Shown here: positions 12,201-47,177 of the stretch, piece by piece | Numbering within the stretch: the first letter of the stretch is position 1 | How the letters are laid out: each line of letters starts with the position of its first letter | Source of the DNA: Liolophura sinensis | Lineage: Eukaryota; Mollusca; Polyplacophora; Chitonida; Chitonidae | NCBI RefSeq assembly: GCF_032854445.1 | Contig: NC_088307.1 | Coordinates: 17,062,017 to 17,126,016 of the forward strand | Reading direction: 5' to 3' | Length of the DNA stretch: 64,000 nt | Notes under the pieces: model-generated | Databases searched by the model: none | Seen by the model: only the letters and a program-made list of their open reading frames with translations | Told to the model about the DNA's origin: nothing | Made by a program: the position numbers and the translations under genes

Positions 12201-15200
12201 TTTGGGACAAAGATATCAAATATTTACAAAATTGTAATGGTACTGATGTTTACGTTACACAGCAATCTAATTATTCTATCTGACCTTCAGTGCTCCTCTC
12301 CTTGACCTTTATCATCTCTGACCTCAACTCTAGGACCATGCCTTTGTGTCCTTGATCTTTTTTTCCTTGACCTTTTTGACCCCTGACTCAGAGATCCAGT
12401 CTGCCAATCTCCCTCATCCTACTGTTATTCTCTCCACTTAACATCCATTAATGTAATCTTTGAGTTTCTTCCCTTTCTCTAATCTTTATCTGTGACTCTC
12501 ACCTCTTGTGTCTCTGACTTTTATATTTGACCTTGACCTTTATCTTTGACCCTCACCTCTGTTCCTCCTGGTTTAGCAGCCACCGGGATAACAGGACACC
12601 CAGCAAACCTTGTCCCTTCCAGGGTTTTCATCATCCTCTTAGTCATCTAAAAACATGTACAACAAACATAACTGATTACATCATTGACACATAACTATAC
12701 CTTAAAATTGCAACATCATTTACATTTCTTAACAGTACCTCTAATTTTATGCATACCTTCCATCAATGGCCTGAAATATTTGGAAAGGACGTCAGCAATT
12801 GACCATACTGGGAAAGTGGGACAAGCTTAACGCCCAGAATTCAGGCTCTCCCCATATTGCTGCTAACAAAGATTTGACAGCTATGATGCCATGTCCCCAC
12901 AGTAGGCTTCTTAATTTCCTGACTGCTGGGGCCTTAGGACAACTGGGACAGTTTAAAGCCATTTTTACACCCTAAAAAGAAAGTCGAGAAGCTCTTTTGA
13001 ATTATTAAATCTTTTTTAAATTAAATTTTAAAAATTAAATCACATTTTAAGCTCCACAGTAAGAAATAAAAACCCAGCATTTCCTGTATCCTTGAAGTCT
13101 TAATCTGAACAGCCTACTCAACTTTTCTTCCATTCTCTTTCATGGCTTACCTTTTCCACCATGGCTTCTCTCTTCTCGGCTGGTAGGAGGTCGACCTTGT
13201 TTAAAACCACCACCATTTTCTCACAGGTGATCTGGCCAATCACCAAACACTCGGCCGTCTGGGTCTGCATTCCTTTGATCACATCCACCACCAACATCAT
13301 CAGATCAATGATCTGGGCACCTACACACAAGTTTTAGTAAGTAGATATACACTACAACATGTATAAATGAGTGAGTGAGTGAGTGCTTGGGGTTTAACGA
13401 TGTACTTAACAATTTTTCAGTCACATGACGACGAAGGAATCCCTAGAGTGCATATAATGTGCCTCCTTGTAGCAGGACGGATTTCCACCGCTCTTTTATC
13501 TAGTCCTGCTTCACTGAGACACCTTACCAAAGGCAAGTAAGCCGCCTACCCAAGCCATTATACTGATACGGGTCAACCAGTCATTGCACTTTCCCCTTAA
13601 TGCTGAACGCCAACCAAGGTAGTTACAACTTCGTCTTTTAAAGTCTTAGGTGTGACTCGACCCAGGATTGACCCTAGATCTACCGCCCTCAAAGAGGACA
13701 CTGTACCAACTGTGCTATTGGGGCCGGCTGCATAAATGATAAATGATCTAAAAATGATCCCACCCCTAATTAAAAAACACATTTTTAGGCGCAAATAAAT
13801 TTCACTAAAAATCACTATTGGTACTGAAACTTACATTATACCAGTAGTATATCATCCTACCTTTCAATAAACTTCAAAACACCTTTCTAAAATCAACTGA
13901 ACTCTCAGAAGAAGTGCACTAATTATTATTTATTTACAACAAAAATGTTTGCGGGTTTAAAGAAAAATAAATTTTCATTGGTCAATCATCCAGGTGTTTT
14001 TACTATTTATTTATTTATAGATTTCATTGGTGATGTATGCCAAACTCCAGGATATTTCACTTATGTGACAGTGGCCTGCATTATAGTGGAGGAAACCCAT
14101 AACTGCCCTCACTAGCCTTAACATACTGCTGCGCTATAACCTGGCAGTAGGCGAGATTGCATTGAAGCGCTCCATCAAACTTATGCTCTGAATATTGATA
14201 CATGTATTTTTAGTAAAATTCAAATATTGTTTGGTCATTGGCCTACCTTCTTAGACAGAGACCCGAAGATAAACATCAATTTAAAGTCGGTAGCTTACAT
14301 CTCCTCTGGGAAAATGTTGAATTCTACCCCATCATCTACTAACCTTTTCGCACCAAACGTCTAATATTGCTATCGTGATCTGAATTCTGTGGAAAATCAT
14401 TATGGACAGAGAAACTTGCTACAGTGAACTGTGAGGAATATTAGAGAGATTTGCTCCAGAGGCTAGTGGAACTTGACATTTTCCCAGAATAGATGCAGCT
14501 TGTGGTTTTTACAAAGAACACAGGTAAGAAACCTTCAGAGCGTATTAACTAGGATAGAATGCTTTCCGCACTTCAGTGTGATCTCGCCTATCGCCAGGTT
14601 AAAGCGTAGCTATGTAATAGGGCTAGACTATTATAAGGTAATCTCTAGAATTGTGCTACCAGATCATCTGGTTATGCTTACTTACAACCAGGTTGTTGGT
14701 TTCCCCAGTGCTCAGTTTCCCCCACCCACCCACCCACCCACCACCACCACCACCACCACCATGCTGGCAGCCGTAGTATAAGTGAAATATTCTTGAGTAC
14801 GGCATAAAACACCAATCAAATAACTAAATAAAGGGGAGGGGGAGGGGGAGGCAAGAGACCGGAGATGGTGGGGACAACAGTCTTTACTTCACACACCACT
14901 GTCCCTGTTAAGTTTAAGATGGGCAGAACAGTTGTCTGTTCGTTCTTTTCTTACCTCCGATAATTGTTCTAATCAGAGACGCATGGCCTGGGCAATCTAC
15001 GAGAGTAAACTGAAGTTTATCGTGCTTAGCACTAGCAGATTGTAGATGTCCCGGTATGTCCACGTGGAAAGATGAAAAGCCAAGGTCTAAAGTTATTCCC
15101 CTTTCTTTACTTTGTGGGTTTTTGTCAAACGACGCTGTGCTTGCAACAGTGCTCAAAGCTTTACACAAACTCGTCTTCCCACTGTCAACATGCCCTAAAA

Positions 15201-15237
15201 CTCCAACGTTGAAATTAAAAACACTGGAGGCTGCCAT
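3119..15237 (-). CDS. EEFSEC: EEFSEC: selenocysteine-specific elongation factor (eukaryotic SelB), full gene
   Basis: GTPase that delivers Sec-tRNA to ribosomes paused at UGA codons recoded through SECIS elements and SECIS-binding protein; it acts in the cytoplasm. Coding exons on the minus strand are 15237-14955, 13320-13151, 12646-12557, 12164-11982, 6917-6834, 5587-4831 and 3297-3119. Their phases join without conflict into 1746 nt, 581 residues plus TGA; the human protein is about 596. The GTPase motifs are all present: P-loop GHVDSGKT (15-22), ERGITLDLGF (45-54), DCPGH (81-85) and NKVD (135-138). The family-specific blocks VTQFDPKLLERGLVC and GHETVMG and the C-terminal LKFKRYVYD are also clear. 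The start is the ATG at 15237 in a strong context (aacaaaATGG). The gene is head-to-head with WDR47. Identity is very secure; exact splice points are inferred. Confidence 0.96.
3611..3758 (-). mobile_element. Type A SINE fragment, head missing
   Basis: In minus orientation it keeps the tail (GGTGTTTTACGCCGTACTCA on the plus strand) and the body down to ACAGACCTTCCCACATAC, then stops before the tRNA-like part. Confidence 0.88.
3911..4040 (+). mobile_element. Degraded type A SINE fragment
   Basis: It begins at AAGGTCTGTC, keeps CAGATGGTCGTGG and CTCTGCC, and ends in a decayed tail, AATCAAATAAATACATAAA. Confidence 0.75.
4238..4425. repeat. Dispersed repeat, copy 1 of 3
   Basis: It contains GAAAGGTGTTTTGAGGTTTG, followed by TGTGACATTTATT. 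It aligns with 29213-29385 and more weakly with 21625-21785. No ends or coding capacity are recognisable. Confidence 0.6.
4831..5587 (-). CDS. EEFSEC: EEFSEC exon 6: domains II end, III and most of IV
   Basis: This 757-nt exon encodes residues 271-522. It begins GDRCGVCVTQFDPKLLERG just after an AACCAG acceptor and in phase 0 with exon 5. It includes the Sec-factor block KAKFHITTGHETVMGK, VEFEKPVTCP, DTDIHTNMCRIAFHG and KNLFKKETNIQVFVGLKV, and ends at a GTAAGT donor after IRIP. It is the most strongly conserved non-GTPase part of the gene. Confidence 0.95.
5797..6000 (-). mobile_element. Type A SINE, nearly complete
   Basis: The tail end is TTTATTGTTTATTTGATTGG. The body has a deletion between ACCCACG and TTGCTGGAAG, and the tRNA-like end reads GGACTTTGACTCGCAGTGAC. 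It is followed directly by a second copy in the same orientation. Confidence 0.85.
6013..6174 (-). mobile_element. Type A SINE, tail-less second copy
   Basis: It has the body from TGGTGGGAGGAAACC to the tRNA-like GGACTTGAACTCACAGCG and GAGAGGCTTCTGG. The 3' tail is absent, so it was probably disrupted when the neighbouring copy inserted or by recombination. Confidence 0.8.
6834..6917 (-). CDS. EEFSEC: EEFSEC exon 5 (84 nt)
   Basis: This small in-phase exon encodes residues 243-270, starting TVEIPSLKVTKKVKSIQMF. It lies between a TTAACAG acceptor and a GTAAGT donor. It matches the human segment (EIPALKVVKKVKSMQMF) that joins domain II strands, and it fills the gap between exons 4 and 6 exactly. 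Confidence 0.95.
6937..7015 (-). mobile_element. Old type A SINE tail fragment
   Basis: TTTATTTATTAGATTT, then CTCAAGAGTATTTCACTTAC, matches the SINE 3' end in minus orientation. It is strongly decayed and abuts the exon 5 acceptor region. Confidence 0.6.
7560..7682. repeat. Dispersed 120-bp repeat, copy 1
   Basis: It shares TGTCTCAG-GGGTCAC, GAGAGGTCA, TCAACAGG and the block CAGATTTGCGCAGTGATTC with 9477-9601. No terminal structure is seen. Confidence 0.7.
8030..8172. repeat. Tandem CCAGGAAATCCAAGATGGCC array, about 5 units
   Basis: Units of about 27-33 bp, each with an AAGATGGC or AAAATGGC core (near 8043, 8070, 8093, 8126 and 8157). The core resembles the YY1 site, but similar strings are common dispersed repeats in mollusc DNA, so a regulatory role is only a possibility. 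Confidence 0.85.
9026..9180 (-). mobile_element. Type A SINE, 5' (tRNA-like) half
   Basis: It keeps GGAAACCCACAACCATCC through the B-box region (CTTGAACTCACAACGACC on plus) to the head, GAGCCACTGAGGCCCC. The 3' tail is missing. Confidence 0.88.
9477..9601. repeat. Dispersed 120-bp repeat, copy 2
   Basis: It aligns with 7560-7682, including TCAGATTTGCGCAGTGATTC. Both copies lie in the same EEFSEC intron in the same orientation. Confidence 0.7.
9811..11629. repeat. 28-bp satellite array, about 65 units
   Basis: The tandem unit is GATGGATAGACTC followed by TATACCCATGTATAC, 28 bp. It contains the dyad TATAC-CCAT-GTATA. Units differ mainly at ATACG versus ATATG and at ACTC versus ACCC or ACCT. 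A block near 10681-10930 reappears near 11155-11462 with the same rare variants (TATTCCCATG, TATAACCATG, GACTATTACC), so part of the array was duplicated as a block. It ends about 350 bp from EEFSEC exon 4. Confidence 0.96.
11982..12164 (-). CDS. EEFSEC: EEFSEC exon 4: end of G domain, start of domain II
   Basis: Phase 0 at both ends, 61 codons (residues 182-242). It contains GPFIYSVDHCFSIRGQGTVM and TGTVVSGSISVND, the start of the domain II beta-barrel found in all EF-Tu-like factors. The acceptor is CTTAG and the donor GTAAGT. Confidence 0.95.
12165..12556. other. EEFSEC intron 3, pyrimidine-rich with TGACCT repeats
   Basis: On the plus strand it is rich in C and T, with repeated TGACCT, TTGACC and CTCACCTCT words (for example 12282, 12302, 12368 and 12530-12556). 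The transcript strand is therefore purine-rich with AGGTCA words. It is probably a decayed simple repeat. Confidence 0.6.
12557..12646 (-). CDS. EEFSEC: EEFSEC exon 3 (90 nt)
   Basis: In-phase exon for residues 152-181, beginning MTKRMMKTLEGTRF and containing the conserved PVIPVAAKPGG. It corresponds to the human MTKKMQKTLENTKF / PIIPVAAKPGG region (G5-type motif). The acceptor is TTTTTAG and the donor GTGAGG. Confidence 0.95.
12647..13150. other. EEFSEC intron 2
   Basis: AT-rich sequence; I see no repeat family, exon or RNA gene in it. Confidence 0.6.
13151..13320 (-). CDS. EEFSEC: EEFSEC exon 2: GTPase core, NKxD motif
   Basis: It starts with GT, completing a Gly codon left by exon 1, after a GTGTAG acceptor, and encodes residues 95-151. 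It carries AQIIDLMMLVVDVIKGMQTQ and the guanine-specificity motif NKVD (135-138), and ends at EK before GTAAGC. Nearly identical to the human segment. Confidence 0.96.
13371..13731 (-). mobile_element. tRNA-derived SINE, type B, near full length
   Basis: On the minus strand it begins GGGCCGG-like GGCCCCAATAGCACAGTTGG (A-box side), then a B-box-like GGTCAATCCTGGGTCGAGTC. It ends in the tail GTTAAGTACATCGTTAAACC with CAAGCACTCACTCACTC. Likely target-site duplication: ATAAATGA at 13363-13370 and 13732-13739. A second copy is at 54872-55213 and a more distant relative at 45930-46259. Confidence 0.85.
14005..14107 (-). mobile_element. Worn type A SINE 3' fragment
   Basis: Tail TTTATTTATTTATAG, then ATTTCACTTATGTGACAGTG and GGAGGAAACCC, in minus orientation. 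Substitutions are frequent. Confidence 0.75.
14691..14832 (+). mobile_element. Type A SINE 3' half with an internal microsatellite
   Basis: It starts at GGTTGTTGGTTTCCCC. The usual CCCACCATAATGCTGG segment has expanded into (CCCA)n followed by (CCA)n at about 14720-14762. The usual tail with AATCAAATAACTAAATAAA follows. Confidence 0.88.
14834..14853. repeat. GGGGGA repeat
   Basis: GGGGAGGGGGAGGGGGAGG directly after the SINE tail. It has four G-runs, so it could fold as a G-quadruplex in the non-template strand of EEFSEC. Confidence 0.8.
14955..15237 (-). CDS. EEFSEC: EEFSEC exon 1: start codon, P-loop and switch regions
   Basis: The ATG at 15237-15235 sits in aacaaaATGGCAG, a strong initiation context. 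It encodes residues 1-94: FNVGVLGHVDSGKT (P-loop), ERGITLDLGF (switch I) and VDCPGHASLIRTIIG (switch II), then a GTAAGA donor. An open frame continues six codons further upstream to a GTG, but there is no earlier ATG, so the start at 15237 is preferred. Confidence 0.95.
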
Positions 15238-15763
15238 TTTGTTTTTGACTTGCACTATTAACTGCTCTCCGTGGCAGAGTTATTAGATACTTCTCAAGTA
15301 GAGAAAACATCGACCACTCTCGGTTATGGAGAATGTAACTGAAGTTTCGGCACTTTCCGTTCTTTCTCGCGTTCGTGAATGTTCGGAAACTGCCAAAATG
15401 GCTGCCAGCTGTATCTAGCGGTGAGGCTGACAGCGGTAAAAGCTGTTGTCTCCACTCAAGAAGCTGAGTCAGACTACCAGGCAATCTTGGACAATGCCGG
15501 AGAACTTTTCGTGTGCGTGAGTTTTGTTTGGAAAGTGTTTACTGGAAGACTGCTCGGATACTAAGTAAGATCTCGACGCAAGTCTTGACAGGGCATGTCA
15601 ACCTCTGTTCACATTTTTGGGGATGGTTTCCGATGCAGCGCATTAACCACGGGAAACGTTTTGGTTTCTTTGCCTCCGTGGTAATTATGGTTTAACAGAC
15701 TGCCACATACATATTATTCAGCATTGGTCAGCCGATAAGCGCTGTCATAGTTAAGAAAGGAAA
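15238..15763. promoter_or_regulatory. Likely bidirectional promoter of EEFSEC and WDR47
   Basis: 526 bp separate the two divergent start codons. There is no clear TATA box. YY1-like sites face both ways: CCAAAATGGCTGCC on plus (15393-15406), and CAAAATGGCAGCC on minus covering the EEFSEC start. The 15398 ATG opens a six-codon upstream frame (ATG to TAG) that would lie in the WDR47 5' UTR. CpG dinucleotides are denser than in flanking introns by eye. Transcription starts and any 5' UTR intron cannot be placed from sequence alone. Confidence 0.65.
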
Positions 15764-40923
<25,160 letters not shown>

Positions 40924-43394
40924 GTTATCTCCCCTGGCAGGATCATGGTTACCTCCCTTTAAGGATACCTGGTCTTATGTACATGTACAAGCTTTATAAA
41001 AAGTCATGTAATCTCATTTCGTGTTCAAGTATGTATTTATATTTTGTCAGTGATAGCGTGGTATGCATTAATGTCCTTTCAACTGTGGACCAGAAGGATT
41101 GGCATTTTTGAAATCTTTCTAGAAGGATCAAATGTTGTTTTTACATTTTAAAACACTGTCAGCATGTGATGTTTTCTAATAGCATACTGAAGCTTGCCAT
41201 ATACTAATGAAAATCTATGTTACTTAATATTATTGCCGCTAAATGTGACAAGGTTTAACTGTTTTAGGTCAGTTTTAAATGTTAAGCATCCATAAGAATC
41301 TCCAGTAAATATGGTTTTATTGATCGCGATGAGGCACTCACAACGCTTCGTGTAATGTTAAGAAATGCTCAATGTGAGCAACAATGTGTGGCTTCCCTGG
41401 TTTTAATGTATAACTCTAAAATTTGAAAATGCAGGTATAAAATTTCATTCATGCGTACATATTTGATCCATGTCCAAATTTCAAGCCAAGTCTGGAAAAG
41501 AAACATTTCTACTAGTAACGTGATGCCATGGTTGAAATGGACTTGAAATGGGTTTATGGTCATTCCGTGCACATAGTTTTTTGCTGTGCTCAATACACTC
41601 GTCAAAATTTGTTTCATTTTATCAATTTTTTTTTGATCTTCTGTAGTGCTCTCTATATTCAAAGACATTGAATGGTTTGACTTCTCTCCCACGGGGTCGG
41701 TTTTGTGTGGATTTGTGTCAGAAAGCTGTTAATTCAGGGTTTTCTGTGCACAGTTTCCTCCCACCACAATGCTGGGCGGCGTCTAAAAAGTTGAATATTC
41801 TTGAGTACGGCGTAAAAACACCAATTTAAAAGTATTAAATCAGGCTTGCTTTGAGCTGTAATACTGCTGTAATACTAATAATATCGTCTGCTAGGTTATC
41901 TCCCCTGTTTAATCACAAAATTTTGACATAGAATCACTTTTTCAGATGAATATTTGTGGTTCAACAGAGAAAGAATGAACTGTATTTCACAAAAATGTAC
42001 AGCTGAGAAAAGAAAAGCTAGATCTTTTTCATCTGTATTGTGGCAGCTTTTAGTACATACGTCACATGCTATGGATAGCAATTTACAATTGGTTTGATAT
42101 CTATATCTGAAAGTTTATCGTGGTATTACAGATTGGTGATTGCAAAGTTTTTTCATTGGGTACTTACTCAGTATTCTCCTTAGTGGCAATCCTTGTAAAT
42201 AATTTAGATGCGTGCCTGAAGTATTTAACCTTATGGCTTGATCACATATATGCACAGATGTGAAATTCGAGAAAAAAAAAGTATTCTAGTTTTCAATTAT
42301 TTTAGGTATATGCAGGCTTTGTATATATATTTGCAGAAACATTATTGTTGGCATTGCTCACAGGAGGATGATTTGTCCTCTATGTAACCGATTTACTTCT
42401 TTTTTAAAATGTTGCATTATAGTTTGGATTTACATACCAAATAATGCTTGTCATTCTCCATATACATGTATTTAAATGAAAATTTTCTTTTCAACAGTTT
42501 TATTTTTTAATTTCTGTTTTGTCTTATTTCATATTTATATATATTTGTAGTTTTCATATGGCTTCTTTCACAGCTGCTGTTAGTCCCTGAATCTTTCAGT
42601 ATTTTTTCCATGATTTTTCATATTTTTTGTTTCATAATTTTGTGTAACATTTTTTTGTATTAATAAGCATAATTTTCATTTTTGAATATACATGTGTGCA
42701 GGCACCATTCTGAAATGTGTTCTCGAGGTGTCTGTTCTGTTTAAGCGACAGTAACTTTCTTAGCTCACGTCTGAGATATGCGTGTTTCACAAAAATATTA
42801 TGAGGAGCAGCCAGCAAAGAATGTTTGGTTTTCAATTCACATAAGTGTTTAAAAACAATAAAAAAGAAAAATGTGCTTGGCATTCGCTTTATTTTTGCAG
42901 ACTTTTATACCAAATATGATACACGACTTCACCCCCTTGCGTAGTTTACCAAAGATAAAGAGGTATTTTTTCCCACCATTTGTTATTCAGTCAATACTGT
43001 TCAAAAGATGCTGTGTGTCGACTGTTTTTCATTTTTTAGTTCCTGTAATTGTAAAACGATGGTTCCTGTAATTGCCTTTACTAGTGTTTTAGTTTGAGTC
43101 AGGAATCAAGTTGGAATGAGAACCTCACAAGAGGCATTATCAGGAGTCTGATGAGGTCACCCAGCATGCTGGATTCTGTGTAATGCTGTGTAATATAGGA
43201 GCCAGGAGCTGTAAGCCAGTTGAAGTTTGCTGGAACTTTGAAGTATATCACACTCAATAAGTTAGCTTTAACCAATGTTTTTCTGGTCTCTTTCCCTTTA
43301 AGCTGGTTAAAATTGTGACTGATTTATGTACGTAGCTGGCATAAGCTTTTCAGAAACCATATTTCGGTTGTTGGCAGTTACAACCGCATACCTG
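40924..43394. other. Intergenic, including the WDR47 3' UTR
   Basis: Begins GTTATCTCCCCTGGCAG right after the stop. One SINE fragment is at 41737. An AATAAA lies at about 42857, but whether it ends the transcript is unknown. 41100-41730 and 41840-43394 show no gene. Confidence 0.55.
41737..41832 (+). mobile_element. Type A SINE 3' fragment
   Basis: TTTTCTGTGCACAGTTTCCT, CCACAATGCTGGGCGGCGTC and the tail TTGAGTACGGCGTAAAAACA. Confidence 0.82.
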
Positions 43395-43896
43395 TTGATC
43401 ATGGGCTGGTACAACCACATATGTATTGACCTTGGTACAGCCACATATGGCTGGTACAACCAAATATGTATTGACCATGGGCTGGTACAACCACATACGT
43501 ATTGACCATGGGCTGGTACAACCACGTACGTATTGACCATGGGCTGGTACAACCACATATATATTGACCATGGGCTGGTACAACCACATACCTATTGATC
43601 ATGGGCTGGTACAACCACATATGTATTGACCATGGGCTGGTACAACCACATACCTATTGACCATGGGCTGGTACAACCACATATGTATTGACCATGGGCT
43701 GGTACAACCACATACCTATTGACCATGGGCTGGTACAACCACATACCTATTGACCATGGGCTGGTACAACCACATACCTATTGACCATGGGCTGGTATGA
43801 CCACATACCTATTGACCATGGGCTGGTACGACCACATACCTATTGACTATGGACTGGTACGACCACATACCTATTGACTATGGGCTGATACAGCCA
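43395..43896. repeat. 31-bp tandem repeat, about 16 units
   Basis: Unit CCATGGGCTGGTACAACCAC followed by ATACCTATTGA. ATATGTATTGA variants occur mostly in the left half and TACGACC variants at the right end. Three overlapping minus-strand open frames (43307-43620) arise because 31 is not a multiple of three and the unit lacks stops. Confidence 0.96.
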
Positions 43897-45929
43897 TGTG
43901 TTAAACATAAGCAATTACATTGCTACATCTTGTAAAGTCCCCAGGATGATTTGTATTGGAGAAATTGCTTGACAATCAATAGTACATGGCTTATAATATC
44001 ATTGTCAACAGGTGATAGAATTCCATGTAGGACAGTAGAGACCAAGTAAACCCACCTGGATTCATTATTGATATTTACAAAAAAAAAAAACCTAAACCAA
44101 TATTATTTGAAAACAATGATGTTCAAAAACCAAATATTTTCCATTGTAATGTTTTTTTTTTGTTAATTTTTTGTTTTATTATTTTCTATCTCTTTTTCTA
44201 CTGGTTGTATTTTGTTTTAGTGAACAGGTTAATTAAATGTTTTTTTGTTCCACCTTTGCATTTTATACATATATCAGAATTAGATAGAACCATAATTAGA
44301 TTATTATACACGTATAGCATGTGTGCTGATATTTTCATGTGTATAGTTTAAAGATATTACTAAAAATATTTAAGTAAACTGTATGTTTATAATAGTTTGT
44401 CTGCAGTTTTCTTGCCATTGATTTGTGCGGATTTCATGACTGTGTTTTGTTTTGTTTTGCTTTGCTTTGGAACAACCAAAATAGATACATGTATAAAGAT
44501 AATCATAATGCGAACAAAACAAGAACACCACCAAAAAACTGTACACATTGTTCAGATTATCAGAGGTGTTTATAAACACTGTGAATGTCTCTTTACAGTG
44601 AGAAGGTGGTCTAATAGGAACAAGATGTCTTGTGAGCAATGACTGAAAATATACCTGTATATGTTAACCACTAAGAAAAACTGCAGTGTCATACATCAGT
44701 CATTTCTGATGGATAGTTGGGGTGAAACATATTGTCAACAGATGAAGTTTTTTCTGTCATGCGTTTAACAGGTACACATAGACTTGTATTACTAAGTCCA
44801 GTGGCCCTTGGCCACTAAGTGCAGTGAAACCTTTTTTTTTTTTTTACTAAGTGCAGTGAAAAACTTTATGGGAGTAGTTGCCATTGGCAGCTTAATACTG
44901 GTCTTATCCAAAAGAATGGATAATTCAGAGAAAAAAAGAGAAATCTACTTTATTTTGATGGGTTTTTACAAGATTTAATGTGTTGAAATAATTAAGATGA
45001 TCGACTAGGGATGATGACGCTTTTGCTGTTTCCTTTCCAAACTGCACAAATTTGCCCCACTGCAGTGCTATGAAAAGGCACATATAAATTTGTCCCTTTT
45101 GGGTATGAGATAAGACTTTCTACGCATTGTGAATCATCTTTTTTCAAAGTGGTTCACCTTGTTGAATTGAAATTTAAGACAAGCCTTCATCATGACAAGT
45201 TACAGATCAGATTCGAGTTTTTGGGATGTTTCCTCCAAAATAATGGCTGTTTTTGTCATGTTATACACTTGGATAGCTCTTGTTCTAACTACTTACACTG
45301 GTAGGGGACATGCATGACTTTTTCAATCCTAACAGAATGCAGGTTGTAAGGTTTCCTGAATGGAAAGGAAGAAACAAGCCGATCTATAACTATGATATAT
45401 TGAAGAATATACAATGTGAATATACTATTATGTGAATAACACATACACGCATAATTTACATTTTCAGTTGTGAGATCAGAAGTTCAAATCTCTCTGTGTC
45501 CAATTTGTGTATCAGTTGGTTTCATATTGTAGATCTGATTAAGGCACATTGTACTGCTGCACATTTTGTCGTGTTTGCATTTGGTCTGTGTTTGTTTATA
45601 TCTTCATATACCCTGCCTTTTCAAAGTCTTTCGTAAGCATTTTGACTGGTGCTTTCTTTGTCTGCCAGACTGTGTCAGTTATTTTCGCAGAAATGTTTGA
45701 ACAAAACCAATCGTTGTTTCACAATGTTAGTGTAGTGTTTAACTTCTGTGGTAGCCTAGTATTTATTAGTCGTATGCAGCATCTAGTCAATAAAACTTGG
45801 GTAATTCTTGCTTGTATATACATTGTATTTAACCATATAGAAAATAAAAGTCAAATCTCTGATCAACGGTTGTTTATATGTTCAGTTGTATTTAAATCCA
45901 CTACGTTAAAATATCCTGACAGCTTCGAA
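43897..45929. other. Intergenic, no gene recognised
   Basis: AT-rich with a short direct repeat around 44812-44870 (ACTAAGTGCAGTGAAA twice, T run between). A 157-codon frame at 45549-46022 runs into a SINE and has no family resemblance; not called. Confidence 0.6.
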
Positions 45930-46259
45930 GTTGGGAGACCCGGAATTGAACCCAGGTTAGGTCACATCAAAGACTTTAAAAATGGTACTTGTTGCTACCT
46001 CACTGGGCCCTCAGCACTGTAAGGTTTTAGCAAGAAGACATGAGTGGCCCGCCCCGGTGTCAGTATAATGTGACTGGGTGGGATGTCATGTCTGGTGTCT
46101 TCAGCATGATAATTCAGTGGTGGCAGCACTGTAGCAGACTCGCCTTGCCGCAAGAAGACACAGTATGCGCACACAAACCTAATGACTCCTCATCGTCATA
46201 TAACTGAAAATTTTTTAGGTACGATGTTAATCCCCAAGCATTCATTCATTCATTCATTC
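45930..46259 (+). mobile_element. Type B-related SINE with (ATTC)n tail
   Basis: A B-box-like stretch, GGAATTGAACCCAGG, is near the start. The body has GTGACTGGGTGGGATGTCAT and CAAGAAGACACAGTATGCGC. The 3' domain CTCCTCATCGTCATATAACT-GAAAATTTTTTAGGTACGATG ends in CCCCAAGCATTCATTCATTC. Its 3' domain matches type B SINEs; the 5' body differs. Confidence 0.75.
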
Positions 46260-46379
46260 CTGACCCAGCTGTCCCTGTCAGGTGTGGGTCCTATCCCATT
46301 CTTGGGCATGGAGTTTCCTGGATGTCCACACTCTTATTGTTCCTGGTAGCAATAAGTGGTTGACAATGATCCCTTGTGC

Positions 46380-46530
46380 ATGAAGTTCTTGCCTTGTACC
46401 AATATGAGAGTAGGAGAGGTTGCCAGTAACTTGCCAAAGGTCCATGGTTTATTCTGGGCATTCCAATTGCCTCCAGCCATGCAACTGGCTTCTATAGTAC
46501 AAGTGAAATATTCCAGAGTGTACATTGTTA
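46380..46530 (+). mobile_element. Old SINE-like relic
   Basis: TTGCCAGTAACTTGCCAAAG, GCCTCCAGCCATGCAACTGG, then TAGTACAAGTGAAATATTCC. Type A-like order, strongly decayed. Confidence 0.5.
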
Positions 46531-47033
46531 AACAGCAAGTAAATTCCCTTCAGATCACAATGACCCCAGACCAATAGATCGTCACAAATTCAAAGGTCTT
46601 GGTTTCTGCGACACTTTCGGGTTACAAAAATTTATAATTCACTTCAGTGATGCAAGCCTTCTCAAGTAGGGCCATTCCAAAGATTTTAAAATTTACCTGC
46701 ATAGTACTCACTCACTTAGCTAAGTTTCAGAACTACATGTATAGCCACGCTTGTTATATAGTCTGGTGTCTTCTGCATAGCTTTGTGGTGAAGCAGCACC
46801 ATAAATTTAGGTTTGTTTGTGAATGGCCTAATAGACCACAGAGAGAGAGGTACCATGGATTTTCTACAAAGGGTCAGGGTTGGCTCGTGTCTTTTTTCCT
46901 GCCAGAATATTGTGCTCTCTTGAAGTTGAGCGATTACATTGAGCGAAGAGTGTCTGGAGACTGAGGATATGTGTACTTTTGCAACAAAAGCAGACTGGGT
47001 GTTCCAGCATCAGAATACTGTAATTTGGTGCAC

Positions 47034-47171
47034 TGGACCCAGTTTCACAAAGATGTACATGCACGATAATCACACATATAGGGCAATGGTACTGTAATAG
47101 TGATGTGCAAAATATCACACGACAAATGTATTATAAAAAACTGTATATGCCGCTTTGTGAAACTGGGCCCA
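47034..47171. mobile_element. MITE with CAGTTTCACAAAG-type termini (copy 2)
   Basis: 138 bp. Left end TGGACCCAGTTTCACAAAG, right end CTTTGTGAAACTGGGCCCA; the interior aligns with copy 1 at 32807-32946. Confidence 0.9.
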
Positions 47172-47177
47172 GGTGTC

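Larger units (their letters stand above)
13321..14954. other. EEFSEC intron 1
   Basis: It holds a type B SINE (13371-13731), a worn type A fragment (14005-14107), a type A SINE carrying a microsatellite (14691-14832) and a GGGGGA repeat at 14834-14851. Nothing is recognisable between 14110 and 14690. Confidence 0.75.

Noticed and set aside
15238..15255. EEFSEC start six codons upstream at 15255
   Set aside because: That codon is GTG; the first ATG, with a strong context and the usual N-terminal length, is at 15237.
43307..43620. Three overlapping minus-strand frames rich in VVPAHGQY and MWLYQPM
   Set aside because: Products of the 31-bp tandem repeat, not a gene.
45549..46022. 157-codon plus-strand frame with hydrophobic stretches
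   Set aside because: Its 3' part is SINE sequence, it has no homology that I recognise, and composition follows the AT-rich surroundings.
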